NCBI GenBank assembly: GCA_029976065.1
Contig: JARKNV010000069.1
Location: 83,692 to 147,691, forward strand
Source of the DNA: Selenomonadales bacterium
GTDB lineage: Bacteria > Bacillota > Negativicutes > Sporomusales > UBA7701
DNA: 64,000 nt
Direction: 5' to 3'
Shown one piece after another: positions 43,748-53,072 of this stretch. The notes under the pieces are model-generated. The model saw only the letters and a list, made by a program, of their open reading frames with translations. It did not search any database and was not told the DNA's origin. Position 1 is the first letter of the stretch; every line of letters begins with the position of its first letter. The position numbers and the translations under genes are program-made.

Positions 43748-45709
43748 TCAGTGCGTAGGCCGGCGACGGCGTGACCGGCGGGCCGACAACTTGGCCTCGT
43801 AGTCTTCGACGAGGGCGATTTCGGCGGCGGAAAGGTCGTAAATTTTGTAAACCATCTGGTTGAAAAGGTCGTCCATGGCGGCGACACGGGCGGCGGCGCC
43901 GCTGTCGCCATCGCGGCGGCGGCGGACGACGGTGGTCATTATCCTGACGAGCTCGGGGGCGCGGGCGTTGGCTTCGGCATGGACCTTGACCGGCAGGAGT
44001 TCGAGGGTGTCGATGTCGGTCTGGGCCATCGACCGGCCGTATTCCATGGTAACGGCGTGATAGTAAAAGGACAGCAGCCGGGAGTTGAGAAGCAGCAGCA
44101 GGTAGTCGAGGGTGACGGCGCCGCTTCTGGCGACAAAGCTATGAAGATTGTTGAGGTGGTAATAGCCGTTGTCGTCGATGCAGGCGGTGAGGGTGAATCC
44201 CGTCTGGCGGACGAGGATTTTGCGGATGCCGACGATGGCCGGGTCCCAACCGCCTTTGTAGAGCCGGTCGGGGTCGATGTTGAGCCAGTGGCCCTCGTAG
44301 GTGAGGCCGTAGCGCTCGACCTGGCTGCCGGAGATAAGCCCGCGCCGCCAGGTGGGGCCGGCGCAGGCCGGGCCGATGATGTCGCTCTGCTTGGAGACGG
44401 AGCGGACGCCGGTGTGCCCGGATGCAAAATTTGCCAGGGGCTCATTGCTATTATCTATTTTATCAATCAGGTTTTTGACCGTCAAATCGGAAAACAGCCG
44501 GAACCGCTGATGGGGGAGCGCGGCGAAGTAGCTCTGGGAATAGGAGCACCCGGCCGCGCCGGCCTTGAGGTCGTCCTTGCTTTCAACCTGGCGGATGGTA
44601 ACCGCCTGGCGGCTGCGGGCCGCAGGATCGCTTTCCCGCCGCAGGATGCTGATCGCCGACATGCCGACGGCGGCGTTTTTGAACACCGGCAAGGAAATGT
44701 GGGCCATGGTTTCGATGGCGGTGTGGTCCATTATGTAGCGGCGGATTTTCGAGTAGTAGCGGCCGAGCAGGAAACTGTCGGGGAGGATGAACCCCAGCCG
44801 CCCTCCTTCGACGAGCATTTCGATGCCGCGCTCGAGGAAGAGGACGTAATAGCTGAGTTTGTATTCGGCCGAGGCGCTGAAGGCGCTGCGCAGATAGGCT
44901 TCGTAGTCGCGGTCGAGGCGCCGGGCGCCCCGCAGGCCGAAGGACAGGTACGGCGGGTTGCCGACGACGAAATCGTACCGCGCCGACCAGAAGGCCCGGT
45001 CGCCGCCGGCGCCCTGCTCCGGCCGGCGAAGGCTGTCGCAGACGAGGATGTTGGGGCATAGGCCGCCACTGGCGGCCGGCCTTTTGAGCAGCAGCCCGGC
45101 GGCGGCGGTTTCGGCGGCGAGGCCGTCGATATCGGCGCCCCACAGGTTGCGGGTGAGGATATGCCGGTGGATGCCGTCGTCCGACCAGTCGCGATCCGGG
45201 AACCGGCGGGCGAGGACGGTACGGTCGGCGGTGAACCGGGCCCGGAGGAGGTCGTAGGCGCGGAGGAGAAAGTTGCCGCAGCCGCAGGCAGGGTCGAGAA
45301 TTTTTATGTCCGGGTCGGCGATTACGTCGGCTTGGGCGACGGTGCCGGCGAGGATGAAATCGATTATCTGGGGGGCGGTATAGAAAAGGCCCTGGGCCCG
45401 GCGGCCGAGGGCGAGCTTTTCGTAAAGTTCGCCGAGGAGCCAGGCATCGCGGGGCAGGGTGCACAGCCAGCGGGAGATGATGGTGTGGATGCGGTCGGGT
45501 ATTTCGGTGTCGCCGGCGCAAGGCGGCCCGCTGGCGGCAATGGACAGTGCCGGGGCTCTAGCCGCCTGGGCGGCGACGGCCTCGGCGGGCAGGCCGCCGC
45601 GCAGCACGGCGACGAGCACGGTCAGGAGGCCCCGTTCGGCCGCCAGGCCCTGAGCCGCCAGCCAGGTTTTCATTTCTTGGCATTCCGCCAGAAAGTGCTT
45701 CCAGTTCAT
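43748..45709 (-). CDS. N6-adenine DNA methyltransferase with TaqI/Eco57I-like target domain
   Basis: A 653-residue enzyme. Residues about 150-165 hold DPACGCGNFLLRAYDLL (SAM motif I) and about 260 the catalytic VVGNPPYLSFG (NPPY motif for adenine N6). The C-terminal half has GYYHLNNLHSFV and LLLLLNSRLLSFYY, typical of the TaqI-like target recognition domain. No nuclease motif is obvious in the short N-terminal region and no restriction gene is adjacent, so it could be an orphan methylase or the methylase part of a type IIG system. It lies next to hairpin element copy 5. Confidence 0.8.
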   Translation of the reverse strand: MNWKHFLAECQEMKTWLAAQGLAAERGLLTVLVAVLRGGLPAEAVAAQAARAPALSIAASGPPCAGDTEIPDRIHTIISRWLCTLPRDAWLLGELYEKLALGRRAQGLFYTAPQIIDFILAGTVAQADVIADPDIKILDPACGCGNFLLRAYDLLRARFTADRTVLARRFPDRDWSDDGIHRHILTRNLWGADIDGLAAETAAAGLLLKRPAASGGLCPNILVCDSLRRPEQGAGGDRAFWSARYDFVVGNPPYLSFGLRGARRLDRDYEAYLRSAFSASAEYKLSYYVLFLERGIEMLVEGGRLGFILPDSFLLGRYYSKIRRYIMDHTAIETMAHISLPVFKNAAVGMSAISILRRESDPAARSRQAVTIRQVESKDDLKAGAAGCSYSQSYFAALPHQRFRLFSDLTVKNLIDKIDNSNEPLANFASGHTGVRSVSKQSDIIGPACAGPTWRRGLISGSQVERYGLTYEGHWLNIDPDRLYKGGWDPAIVGIRKILVRQTGFTLTACIDDNGYYHLNNLHSFVARSGAVTLDYLLLLLNSRLLSFYYHAVTMEYGRSMAQTDIDTLELLPVKVHAEANARAPELVRIMTTVVRRRRDGDSGAAARVAAMDDLFNQMVYKIYDLSAAEIALVEDYEAKLSARRSRRRRPTH

Positions 45710-45783
45710 GCCGCTACCCCGTACCGCTTCTTAATTCCGCTAAGTATATATGTAGATCGTCGTTGACGTATAACAGTCTGTGC

Positions 45784-45962
45784 GAGGTGGGTTAGAAAGT
45801 TCCAGATGCAAGGCGCACCGGAGGCTGACACCGGAAGCGTACACGAACGTACGCTGCACCCGTAAAGGGTAGGCCGCAGTTCTAAGCGCAAAAGCGCCAA
45901 GAACTTGCGCACAGGATGGCAGCCGAGGAGCAACGCCGCAGATGGGCTTTATAACCCACCTC
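45784..45962 (+). repeat. Nested-hairpin element, copy 5
   Basis: Outer arms GAGGTGGGTT/AACCCACCTC differ from copies 1-4 yet are perfectly complementary over 10 bp. It keeps CCA-GA-TGC/GCA-GA-TGG. Inside are a short AGCGTAC/GTACGCT hairpin and a segment matching modules B and C of copies 1 and 2 in inverted orientation (GTAGGCCGCAGTTCTAAGCGC…AAGAACTTGCGCA). It lies between folE2 and the methylase gene. Confidence 0.82.
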
Positions 45963-45967
45963 CCCTG

Positions 45968-46756
45968 TTATCTGTCGACAGTCTCTACGTGGGAGGCGTA
46001 GGCGCTGTGGTTATGTATCGACTCATAATTCTCGCATTCGACCTCGAACCAGGCAACGCCGTCCAGGGCCCTGAACGCCAGGACCAGGTCGCGGAGGACG
46101 TCTTCGACGAATTTGGGGTTTTCGTAGGCGAGCTCGGTGACGTATTTCTCGTCCTCGCGCTTGAGGAGGGAAAATACGGGGGCGCTCCCCTGGGCTTCCA
46201 TGATCGCGGCCAGGTCCTCGATCCAGATGAAGCGGCCGGGCTGGAACCTGACTTTGGCGCGCATGAGGCCGCGCTGGTTGTGAGCCCCGTAGGAGGAGAT
46301 CTCCTTGCTGCAGGGACACAGGGAGGTGAAGGGGACGGTGAGGCCGAGGACGAAATCGAGGTGGCTGCCCTGCTGCAGACCGCCGGCGAACACGCAGTCG
46401 TAATCGAGCAGGCTTTTCAGGCCACTGGCGGGGGCGGTTTTTTCGATAAAATATTTGAAGGCGATGTCGATGTGGGCGCGCCGCGCATCCAGCCGGCCTG
46501 ATAGGTCGGCGAGGATGGCTTCCATTTCCCGGTAGGATACAGGCTTCTGGCTCCAGTCGCTGAGCACTTCGATGAAGCGGCTCATATGGGTGCCCTTGTA
46601 TTCTTTGGGGAGGTCGACGGTCAGTTTGATGTTGGCCAGCACAGATTGGAATGAGCCGCTTTTGCGTTTGATGAGGAAGGGCAGATGGACTTCGCTCACG
46701 CCGACTTTCTGGATGGCGATGCCCCGTTCGTCGGCCAGGCTTTGCACGTCTTTCAT
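45968..46756 (-). CDS. folE2: GTP cyclohydrolase FolE2 (type IB)
   Basis: A 262-residue GTP cyclohydrolase of the metal-flexible IB class, making 7,8-dihydroneopterin triphosphate for folate or queuosine. VHLPFLIKRKSG and FTSLCPCSKEISSYGAHNQRG are signature segments; the cysteine in CPC is a metal ligand. It lies 32 bases after queC on the same strand, which points to 7-deazaguanine synthesis. Confidence 0.94.
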   Translation of the reverse strand: MKDVQSLADERGIAIQKVGVSEVHLPFLIKRKSGSFQSVLANIKLTVDLPKEYKGTHMSRFIEVLSDWSQKPVSYREMEAILADLSGRLDARRAHIDIAFKYFIEKTAPASGLKSLLDYDCVFAGGLQQGSHLDFVLGLTVPFTSLCPCSKEISSYGAHNQRGLMRAKVRFQPGRFIWIEDLAAIMEAQGSAPVFSLLKREDEKYVTELAYENPKFVEDVLRDLVLAFRALDGVAWFEVECENYESIHNHSAYASHVETVDR

Positions 46757-46788
46757 GAGTAATCCACTCCTAAGCGAAACCGTTCAAT

Positions 46789-47466
46789 CTAAGGCCGGCC
46801 GCTGTATTTGACGGGGTCGGTCAATCCGGCTTCACTGAAGCCTTTGAGTCTCAGCAGGCAACTGTCGCATTGCCCGCAGGCCGCTTCGCCGCCAGCATAG
46901 CAGCTGGTGGTGAGGTGCAGGGGGGCGCCGAGCTTGGTGCCGAGGAGGACGATGTCTTTTTTGGACAGGTCGATGAGGGGCGTTTCCACGGCGATGCGGC
47001 GTCCGTCCTGGACGGCGGCTTTGGTGCTGTAATCGGCGAGCTGCTGGAAGAGGCGGATGAATTCGGGCCGGCAATCGGGGTAGCCGGAGTAGTCGAGGGC
47101 GTTGACGCCGATGTAGATGCGGTCGGCGCCGCTCTTTTCGGCGTAGCCGAGGGCGTAGCTGAGGAAGATGAGGTTGCGGGCCGGGACGTAGGTGGCGGGG
47201 ATGTCGTGCCGGGTAACGTCGCCGGCGGGTACGGCGATGGCGGCGTCGGTGAGGGCGCTGCCGCCGATGGCGGCCATGTTGGTGGTAATGACGAGATGGT
47301 TTTCGACCCGGTAATATTCGGCGACCAGGCGGGCGCAGGCCAGTTCGCGGTTGTGCCGCTGCTGGTAGTCGAAGCTGATGGGGAGCAGCTCGCAGCCGGC
47401 GGCGGCAGCCACCGCCATGCAGACGGTGGAATCGAGCCCGCCGGAAAGTAGTACGACCGCTTTCAT
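46789..47466 (-). CDS. queC: 7-Cyano-7-deazaguanine synthase
   Basis: A 225-residue ATP-dependent amidotransferase-like enzyme making preQ0. The PP-loop SGGLDSTVCMAVA is at the N-terminus, and the zinc site CYAGGEAACGQCDSC at the C-terminus. QueD and QueE are not in the window. With folE2 it forms a two-gene operon. Confidence 0.95.
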   Translation of the reverse strand: MKAVVLLSGGLDSTVCMAVAAAAGCELLPISFDYQQRHNRELACARLVAEYYRVENHLVITTNMAAIGGSALTDAAIAVPAGDVTRHDIPATYVPARNLIFLSYALGYAEKSGADRIYIGVNALDYSGYPDCRPEFIRLFQQLADYSTKAAVQDGRRIAVETPLIDLSKKDIVLLGTKLGAPLHLTTSCYAGGEAACGQCDSCLLRLKGFSEAGLTDPVKYSGRP

Positions 47467-47546
47467 ATCGGAAACACTCCTCTGGTTGTTGTAGGGTTAT
47501 TATATGGCCGCCCCCGTACGGGCTATGCGACCGGTCCGGTTATAGA

Positions 47547-47580
47547 CGAAGGGAGGCTGTTTATAAAACAGCCTCTGTAG
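47547..47580 (-). terminator. Hairpin after HD-GYP gene (weak terminator)
   Basis: On the minus strand AGAGGCTGTTT-TATA-AACAGCCTC forms a stem about 30 bases beyond the HD-GYP stop. A clear U-run is missing (CCTTC follows), so efficiency is uncertain. Confidence 0.5.
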
Positions 47581-47609
47581 CCGAGGGAATATATTTTTCG
47601 TAAAATGCT

Positions 47610-48677
47610 TCAGGTGCGAGTAACCTTGATTATGCTGAGGTCCTTTTTGCTCTCGAGGTCGATAAACTCCCCATTTTCGTCACGGACCACCGGCCGGGCG
47701 GAGATAAATTTGCCGAGATAGACGACTTCGGCTTCCCGTCCGTCGCTTAGCAGGACAACGTTGCCGATGAAATAGTCACGGACGTTATTGAGGAAGACGG
47801 TGCAGATGTTGGGGTCCAGCTTGTCGTACATGTCGCGCATCAAGGCTTCCACGGCCGCGAAGGGGGTTACTTTCTTGCTGTATACCTTGTCCGAGGTCAT
47901 GGCGTCGTATATGTCGACGACGGCGACGACTTTGGCGAAGGGATGAATTTTGCTGCCGACGACCTGGATGGGGTAGCCGCTGCCGTCCTCGCGCTCGTGA
48001 TGCTGGAGGATGGCGTACATGACCGAGGTGGGCAGGCCGAGTTCCTTGACGAGGTTATAGCCGCGGGTGGTATGGAGGCGCATTACCTCCATTTCGGCCG
48101 GGGTTAGTTTGCCCGGTTTCCGCAGTATCTCCAGGGGGATCTGGGTTTTGCCGATGTCGTGGAGGAGACCGGCCAGCACCAGGTCCTTCAGTTCGTCACC
48201 GCGGTAGCCCAGCCAGCGGCCGACGACGCCGCAGAGCACGGCTACGTCGATGGAATGGTAGAAGGTGTAGTCGTCCTGGCGCTGGACGACCTGCAGGTGG
48301 TTGAGGATACCGGAGGTGTTGATGAAGGGTTCAAGGGTGCTGTCGGCCAGTTCGCGCATTTCCTTGAGCGGTACCTGTTTGAAAAAACGGATGGTTTCGA
48401 AGGAGCGCTTCAGGGTGGTCACGGTATCGTTGTAGCCGCTGGAAACAGCCACTTGGGTTTCGGACAGGGGCGGCGGTTCTTTGTCGGCGCTGTCGACGAC
48501 ATGGCGGATGTCGACGACCCCCACCCCCCACCCTTTCAGGCGTTGGATGAGGTTCGGGGTGAGGACGGTGCCCTCGCCGAGAGCGAATTTGTCGTTGTCG
48601 GTGATTAAGCTGCCTGCCAGCTCCATGCCGGGCTTGACTTCGTCAATCCGGTACCGTTTGGTGATTACCCGGATCAT
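47610..48677 (-). CDS. HD-GYP domain phosphodiesterase-like protein
   Basis: A 355-residue protein. An N-terminal region of about 120 residues (YRIDEVKPGMELAGSLITD) precedes the HD-GYP domain. LLHDIGKTQIP (about residue 172) has the HD pair and HHEREDGSGYP (about 230) the HE and GYP. The family hydrolyses cyclic di-GMP or related nucleotides. There is no sensor domain beyond the N-terminal segment. A paralogue lies at 53072. Confidence 0.88.
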   Translation of the reverse strand: MIRVITKRYRIDEVKPGMELAGSLITDNDKFALGEGTVLTPNLIQRLKGWGVGVVDIRHVVDSADKEPPPLSETQVAVSSGYNDTVTTLKRSFETIRFFKQVPLKEMRELADSTLEPFINTSGILNHLQVVQRQDDYTFYHSIDVAVLCGVVGRWLGYRGDELKDLVLAGLLHDIGKTQIPLEILRKPGKLTPAEMEVMRLHTTRGYNLVKELGLPTSVMYAILQHHEREDGSGYPIQVVGSKIHPFAKVVAVVDIYDAMTSDKVYSKKVTPFAAVEALMRDMYDKLDPNICTVFLNNVRDYFIGNVVLLSDGREAEVVYLGKFISARPVVRDENGEFIDLESKKDLSIIKVTRT

Positions 48678-48842
48678 TTATACTCCCCTTTTCGCAAATA
48701 TAGCGAAAAACACTGGGTCGGCAAAACAGATACCCATATTTGTCAATTATTTAGACATTTTCCGCTGTTTTCCTGCATTAAGGGGCAAATAGATATATAG
48801 TTTTCACGGTTTTACGCATTTTTTTGCGATTTCTCGGGGCCA

Positions 48843-49469
48843 TTATTGCCCGGCTGATTTATTCAGGGCTTCGCGGGCGAGCTTGTCGGCCATTTCGTTG
48901 CCGGCCACGCCCGCGTGCCCGGGCACTTTGTTGAAAGCCACCCACGGCAGATAGGGGCGGATGTACTTGGCGTACGCGAGGGTGAACGGGTTGTTTGTTT
49001 TCCATTCGCCCTCGGCCCAGGCCGCGATGCCGACGTAGTCGTGGTGGATGGTGACCGGTTTGGCGCTGTTGTCGTTGGCCCATTTTACCGCCCGCATGGT
49101 GGCGGACAGTTCACCGGCGACATTGCGAATGGCCGCCGCCGCTTCGTTTTCGCCGGCCCCGCTGTCGCTGTGGACGATTTCCCCGTCCCGGTATACGACG
49201 AAGGCCCAGCCGTATTTATTGTCTTCCTGGCGGAAGGTGCCGTCGACGTATATGTCCCAGCCGCCCCCGGTCGGCGCCGGCATTGCCTCTTCCGGGCCGC
49301 GGGCCGACGACAGGCCGGCGACAAAGTCGGCGGCTTCCTGTTCGGTGGGAAAGGCTTTGAACGCCGCCCCCGGATAACCATGGACCTGCGCCTGGCACTC
49401 GGCCCAGGTCCGATACACCCCCGGCTCCCGGCCGGACCTGACGGCGTAATATTTCACCTTCGGGGCCAT
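48843..49469 (-). CDS. rnhA: Ribonuclease HI with viroplasmin-like N-terminal domain
   Basis: A 208-residue protein. The first about 45 residues (KYYAVRSGREPGVYRTWAEC, GYPGAAFKAFPTEQEA) form the RNA/DNA-hybrid-binding viroplasmin domain. The catalytic domain has IYVDGTFRQED (first Asp), GELSATMRAVKWA (Glu) and GHAGVAGNEMADKLA (final Asp). It degrades RNA in RNA-DNA hybrids. It is followed by larC in the same direction. Confidence 0.93.
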   Translation of the reverse strand: MAPKVKYYAVRSGREPGVYRTWAECQAQVHGYPGAAFKAFPTEQEAADFVAGLSSARGPEEAMPAPTGGGWDIYVDGTFRQEDNKYGWAFVVYRDGEIVHSDSGAGENEAAAAIRNVAGELSATMRAVKWANDNSAKPVTIHHDYVGIAAWAEGEWKTNNPFTLAYAKYIRPYLPWVAFNKVPGHAGVAGNEMADKLAREALNKSAGQ

Positions 49470-49502
49470 TCAATCACCTCCGCTCCTTGCGTTTGCGCCA
49501 TG

Positions 49503-50699
49503 TTACCGCTGCTCTCCTTCGTCCAGGCCGTAATGCTGCCAGGCGAGGGAAAGGGCTTTCTGCCAGACGATCTTGAGCGGCAGGCCGTGCTCGACGGCTA
49601 AAGCCCGGCAGTCTTCATACTCGGGGGCGACGTTGGCCACCCGGCCTTTGACCGCACTGACCTTGACCCGCACCTGCCCCCAGGGGGTGTCGACGGCGGT
49701 CATTTCACGTTCGGCCTCCAGGCGGCTGACGGCATGGTAGCGCATGCCGATGGTGGTCGTTTCGGCGAGGAGGACGGCGGCGACGGCGGGAAAGGCGGCG
49801 CTGTCGGTAAGGGCGGACAGTTGCACGGCCGAACGGCCTTTTTTCATGACGATGGGCGTCAGCCAGACGTCGCGGGCGCCGGCGGCGAAGAGCCTGTCCA
49901 TGGTATGGGGGTAGAGCTGGGGATTGAGGTCGTCGATATTGGCCTCGACGACGAGGTATTCGGCCGGCTGCCGGTCGTCGGCCAGCCGGCCGAGGATGGC
50001 TCTGAGGACGTTGGGGGTTTCAAGGTCCCAGGAGCCAGCGCCGTAGCCGATGGCGTCGCTGATGAACCCGGCCGGGGGACCGGCGGCGGCGGCGGCGAAG
50101 GAGGCCACGAGGACGGCGCCGGTGGGGGTGACCAGTTCTTTGGCGATGTCGCCGTGTTCCCAGGGTATGCCGCAGAGAAGTTCGGCGGTTGCCGGGGCGG
50201 GGATGGGCATGCGGCCGTGGCTGCATTTGACGAAGCCGCTGCCTGTTCTGAGCTTGGAGGTGTAGACGCGCTCGACGCCCAGCCAGTGAAGGCCGAGGAC
50301 GGTGCCGACGATGTCGACGATGGTGTCGACGGCGCCGACTTCATGGAAGTGGACTTTGTCGACGGTGGTGCCGTGAACTTTTGCTTCGGCTTCGGCCAGG
50401 CGCAGGAAGACTTTTTTGGCTTCGTCCTTGACGGCGGCGGGGAGACCGGAGTCGTCGATGAGGGTGTTGATGTCGGGCAGATGGCGGTGGCGGCGGCCGA
50501 AAAAGCCGGTCTTGACGTCGAGGTAGGTGGCGGCGATGCCTTGTTTCTCGACCTTTTTTATGATGAGATCGTAGCCGTCGACGGGCAGCTTGGCGAGTTC
50601 GCCGCGCAGGTAGTCTTCCGGCAGGCCGAGGTCGATGAGGGCGCCGAGAAGCATGTTGCCGCTGATGCCGCTGAAGCAGTCCAGATACAGGGTGCGCAC
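49503..50699 (-). CDS. larC: Nickel-pincer cofactor biosynthesis protein LarC
   Basis: A 398-residue protein (DUF111). YLDCFSGISGNMLLGALIDLG is at the N-terminus; KVHFHEVGAVDTIVDIVG and EANIDDLNPQLYPHTM carry likely metal ligands. LarC inserts nickel into the pyridinium dithiocarboxylate cofactor of lactate racemase and related enzymes. In Lactobacillus plantarum LarC needs a programmed frameshift; here it is one unbroken frame. It is last in larE-larB-larC. Confidence 0.93.
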   Translation of the reverse strand: MRTLYLDCFSGISGNMLLGALIDLGLPEDYLRGELAKLPVDGYDLIIKKVEKQGIAATYLDVKTGFFGRRHRHLPDINTLIDDSGLPAAVKDEAKKVFLRLAEAEAKVHGTTVDKVHFHEVGAVDTIVDIVGTVLGLHWLGVERVYTSKLRTGSGFVKCSHGRMPIPAPATAELLCGIPWEHGDIAKELVTPTGAVLVASFAAAAAGPPAGFISDAIGYGAGSWDLETPNVLRAILGRLADDRQPAEYLVVEANIDDLNPQLYPHTMDRLFAAGARDVWLTPIVMKKGRSAVQLSALTDSAAFPAVAAVLLAETTTIGMRYHAVSRLEAEREMTAVDTPWGQVRVKVSAVKGRVANVAPEYEDCRALAVEHGLPLKIVWQKALSLAWQHYGLDEGEQR

Positions 50700-50703
50700 G
50701 GTT

Positions 50704-51456
<753 letters not shown>

Positions 51457-51457
51457 G

Positions 51458-52273
51458 TTACACCCCTTCGAGGATTTCATTCATGCTGCCGGTGCGGTAA
51501 CCGGCCAAATCTAGGGCTATGTAGGCAAAGCCGAGGGCTTTGAGCGCGGCGACGAGGGCGGCGGCGTTGTCGGGACGGACGAGGTCGGCGAACGCCTCGG
51601 GAGCCACTTCGATGCGGGCCAGGTCGCCGTGATGGCGGACCCGCACCTGGCCGGAAACGAGGGCGCGCACGGCGAGCTCGGCGGCTTCCACCTGGCGGAG
51701 CCGTTCTTCGGTTACCGGCAGGCCGTAGGCGAGCCGGGAAACGAGGCAGGGTGCGCTGGGCTTGTCCCAGGTGGAAAGGCCCCAGCGACGGGATACGGCG
51801 CGGATTTCGTCTTTGCTCAGTCCGGCTTCGAGGAGCGGACTCCTGACGGCCGGCAGTTCGGCCACGGCGCGCATGCCGGGGCGATAGTCGCCGCGGTCGT
51901 CGGCGTTGGTGCCTTCCACGACCCAGGAGAAGCCGTGGTCCTTTGCCCAAGCCGCCAGGGCGGTAAAGCGGCCCTTTTTGCAGCAATAACAGCGGTCGCG
52001 GTCGTTGGCGACGAAAGCCGGGTCGGCGAGTTCGGCGCTGTCCAGCCAGACATGTCTGATGCCTAAAGCTGCGGCGGTGGCGGCCGCATCGGTCAGTTCC
52101 GCGGCCGAGGAGGTGGCCGAACGGGCGGTGACGAGCACTACCCTGTCACCCAGCGCCCTTTGCGCGGCCGCCGCCAGAAAGGTGCTGTCAACGCCGCCGG
52201 AAAAGGCGACCGCGACGCTGCCGAGAAGGCCAAGAATTTCTTCCATCCGGCTTAATTTTTCCTCAGTTGTCAC
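51458..52273 (-). CDS. larE: LarE, sulfur transferase for nickel-pincer cofactor
   Basis: A 271-residue PP-loop enzyme with a GTG start behind GGAGGG. The ATP motif AFSGGVDSTFL is at about residue 23. A cysteine stands at position 176 (SAPCLVSR), the same place as the sacrificial Cys176 of L. plantarum LarE; the CYCC at about 95 is also typical. It adds sulfur to the cofactor precursor. No LarA lactate racemase is in the window. A terminator-like hairpin lies 22 bases upstream. Confidence 0.92.
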   Translation of the reverse strand: MTTEEKLSRMEEILGLLGSVAVAFSGGVDSTFLAAAAQRALGDRVVLVTARSATSSAAELTDAAATAAALGIRHVWLDSAELADPAFVANDRDRCYCCKKGRFTALAAWAKDHGFSWVVEGTNADDRGDYRPGMRAVAELPAVRSPLLEAGLSKDEIRAVSRRWGLSTWDKPSAPCLVSRLAYGLPVTEERLRQVEAAELAVRALVSGQVRVRHHGDLARIEVAPEAFADLVRPDNAAALVAALKALGFAYIALDLAGYRTGSMNEILEGV

Positions 52274-52295
52274 GAAAAACCCTCCTGTATGTGCA

Positions 52296-52337
52296 ATAAA
52301 AAAGACATAGATATTCCTTGCCGGAATGCTATGTCTT
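52296..52337 (-). promoter_or_regulatory. Terminator-like hairpin in the larE leader
   Basis: On the minus strand AAGACATAG-CATTCC-ggcaa-GGAAT-AT-CTATGTCTT is followed by TTTTATT and then only 22 bases to the larE GTG. There is no room for a promoter after it, so read-through must control larE. It could instead be the terminator of the upstream gene at 52407. Confidence 0.55.
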
Positions 52338-52358
52338 CATGACACGTTTTCGGATTAT

Positions 52359-52387
52359 ATTTTACCATATCCCGCCGGTTGGCTCAA
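52359..52387 (-). promoter_or_regulatory. Candidate sigma-A promoter for larE-larB-larC
   Basis: On the minus strand TTGAGC (52382-52387) and TAAAAT (52359-52364) are 17 bases apart. They lie about 90 bases before larE, just upstream of the terminator-like hairpin. Confidence 0.45.
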
Positions 52388-52406
52388 CTCCATTTGTTGC
52401 GGTGAG

Positions 52407-52886
52407 TCAGTTCTGGAAGTTTTTTTGGCGGGACCCGACCAGCAGAGCTTCTAGGTTCTCCATTATTTTTAACTGATTTTCCTCCAGCAGGCTGATGCTC
52501 TGGTTGAGTAGCAGCACCTGCGGATTTATCCTGAGCTTGGGATTGCGGGCAATCAGTTCAAGGTGTCCGGCGGCCATCTCCAGCTGCTCGGCGGCAGCCA
52601 GCACTTGGCTGTCGAGGAGTTTTTCGAGGAGAACGTAATGGTAAACCTTTATGGAGTCGATGGCCTGGCTGAAGCCTTCACTGCTGGCCTGGTGCTGGGC
52701 GAAAGTATTGAAGTGGACACTGAATTCCTGAAACTCGCTGCTGGTGGCCACTGCCAGGTCATGGTTCAGCAAATAGATAAGTTTGTATATCTTATTAATA
52801 TAGGAGTTCTGCAATTGTATCAGTGACAATACGTCGCTGAATTCGGCACCCTGGCAGGGCGCGAGGTGGAAATCCTGCAATTCCAC
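52407..52886 (-). CDS. Helical hypothetical protein
   Basis: A 159-residue protein predicted to be nearly all helix (LIQLQNSYINKIYKLIYLLNH, then HYVLLEKLLDSQVLAAAEQLEMAAGHLELIARN), with no cysteine pattern or recognised motif. It lies between the second HD-GYP gene and the lar operon on the same strand. I do not recognise it. Confidence 0.6.
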   Translation of the reverse strand: MELQDFHLAPCQGAEFSDVLSLIQLQNSYINKIYKLIYLLNHDLAVATSSEFQEFSVHFNTFAQHQASSEGFSQAIDSIKVYHYVLLEKLLDSQVLAAAEQLEMAAGHLELIARNPKLRINPQVLLLNQSISLLEENQLKIMENLEALLVGSRQKNFQN

Positions 52887-53039
52887 TCTAGTACCACCTC
52901 CACTAAAGCGTAGTCGGTCACTATATCCTATTCATTGTTACGCGTTATGTTTACAATTTCGGACAGCCCGCCGGCGGCAGGGGCGAAAAAATCACCGGTA
53001 ACGGCGTGCGGCGGCGGCAACTGGCCAAAAAATGAAACA

Positions 53040-53072
53040 ACCGCCGGAGCGGTTATACTCCCGGCGGGCCTT
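53040..53072 (-). terminator. Probable terminator after second HD-GYP gene
   Basis: On the minus strand CCGCCGGGAG-tataaccg-CTCCGGCGG is followed by TTGTTTCATTTTTT, immediately beyond the stop of the HD-GYP gene. Confidence 0.7.

Noticed and set aside
47467-47609. preQ1 riboswitch before queC
   Set aside because: The short gap upstream of queC lacks a recognisable preQ1 aptamer; the visible stem belongs to the end of the HD-GYP gene.
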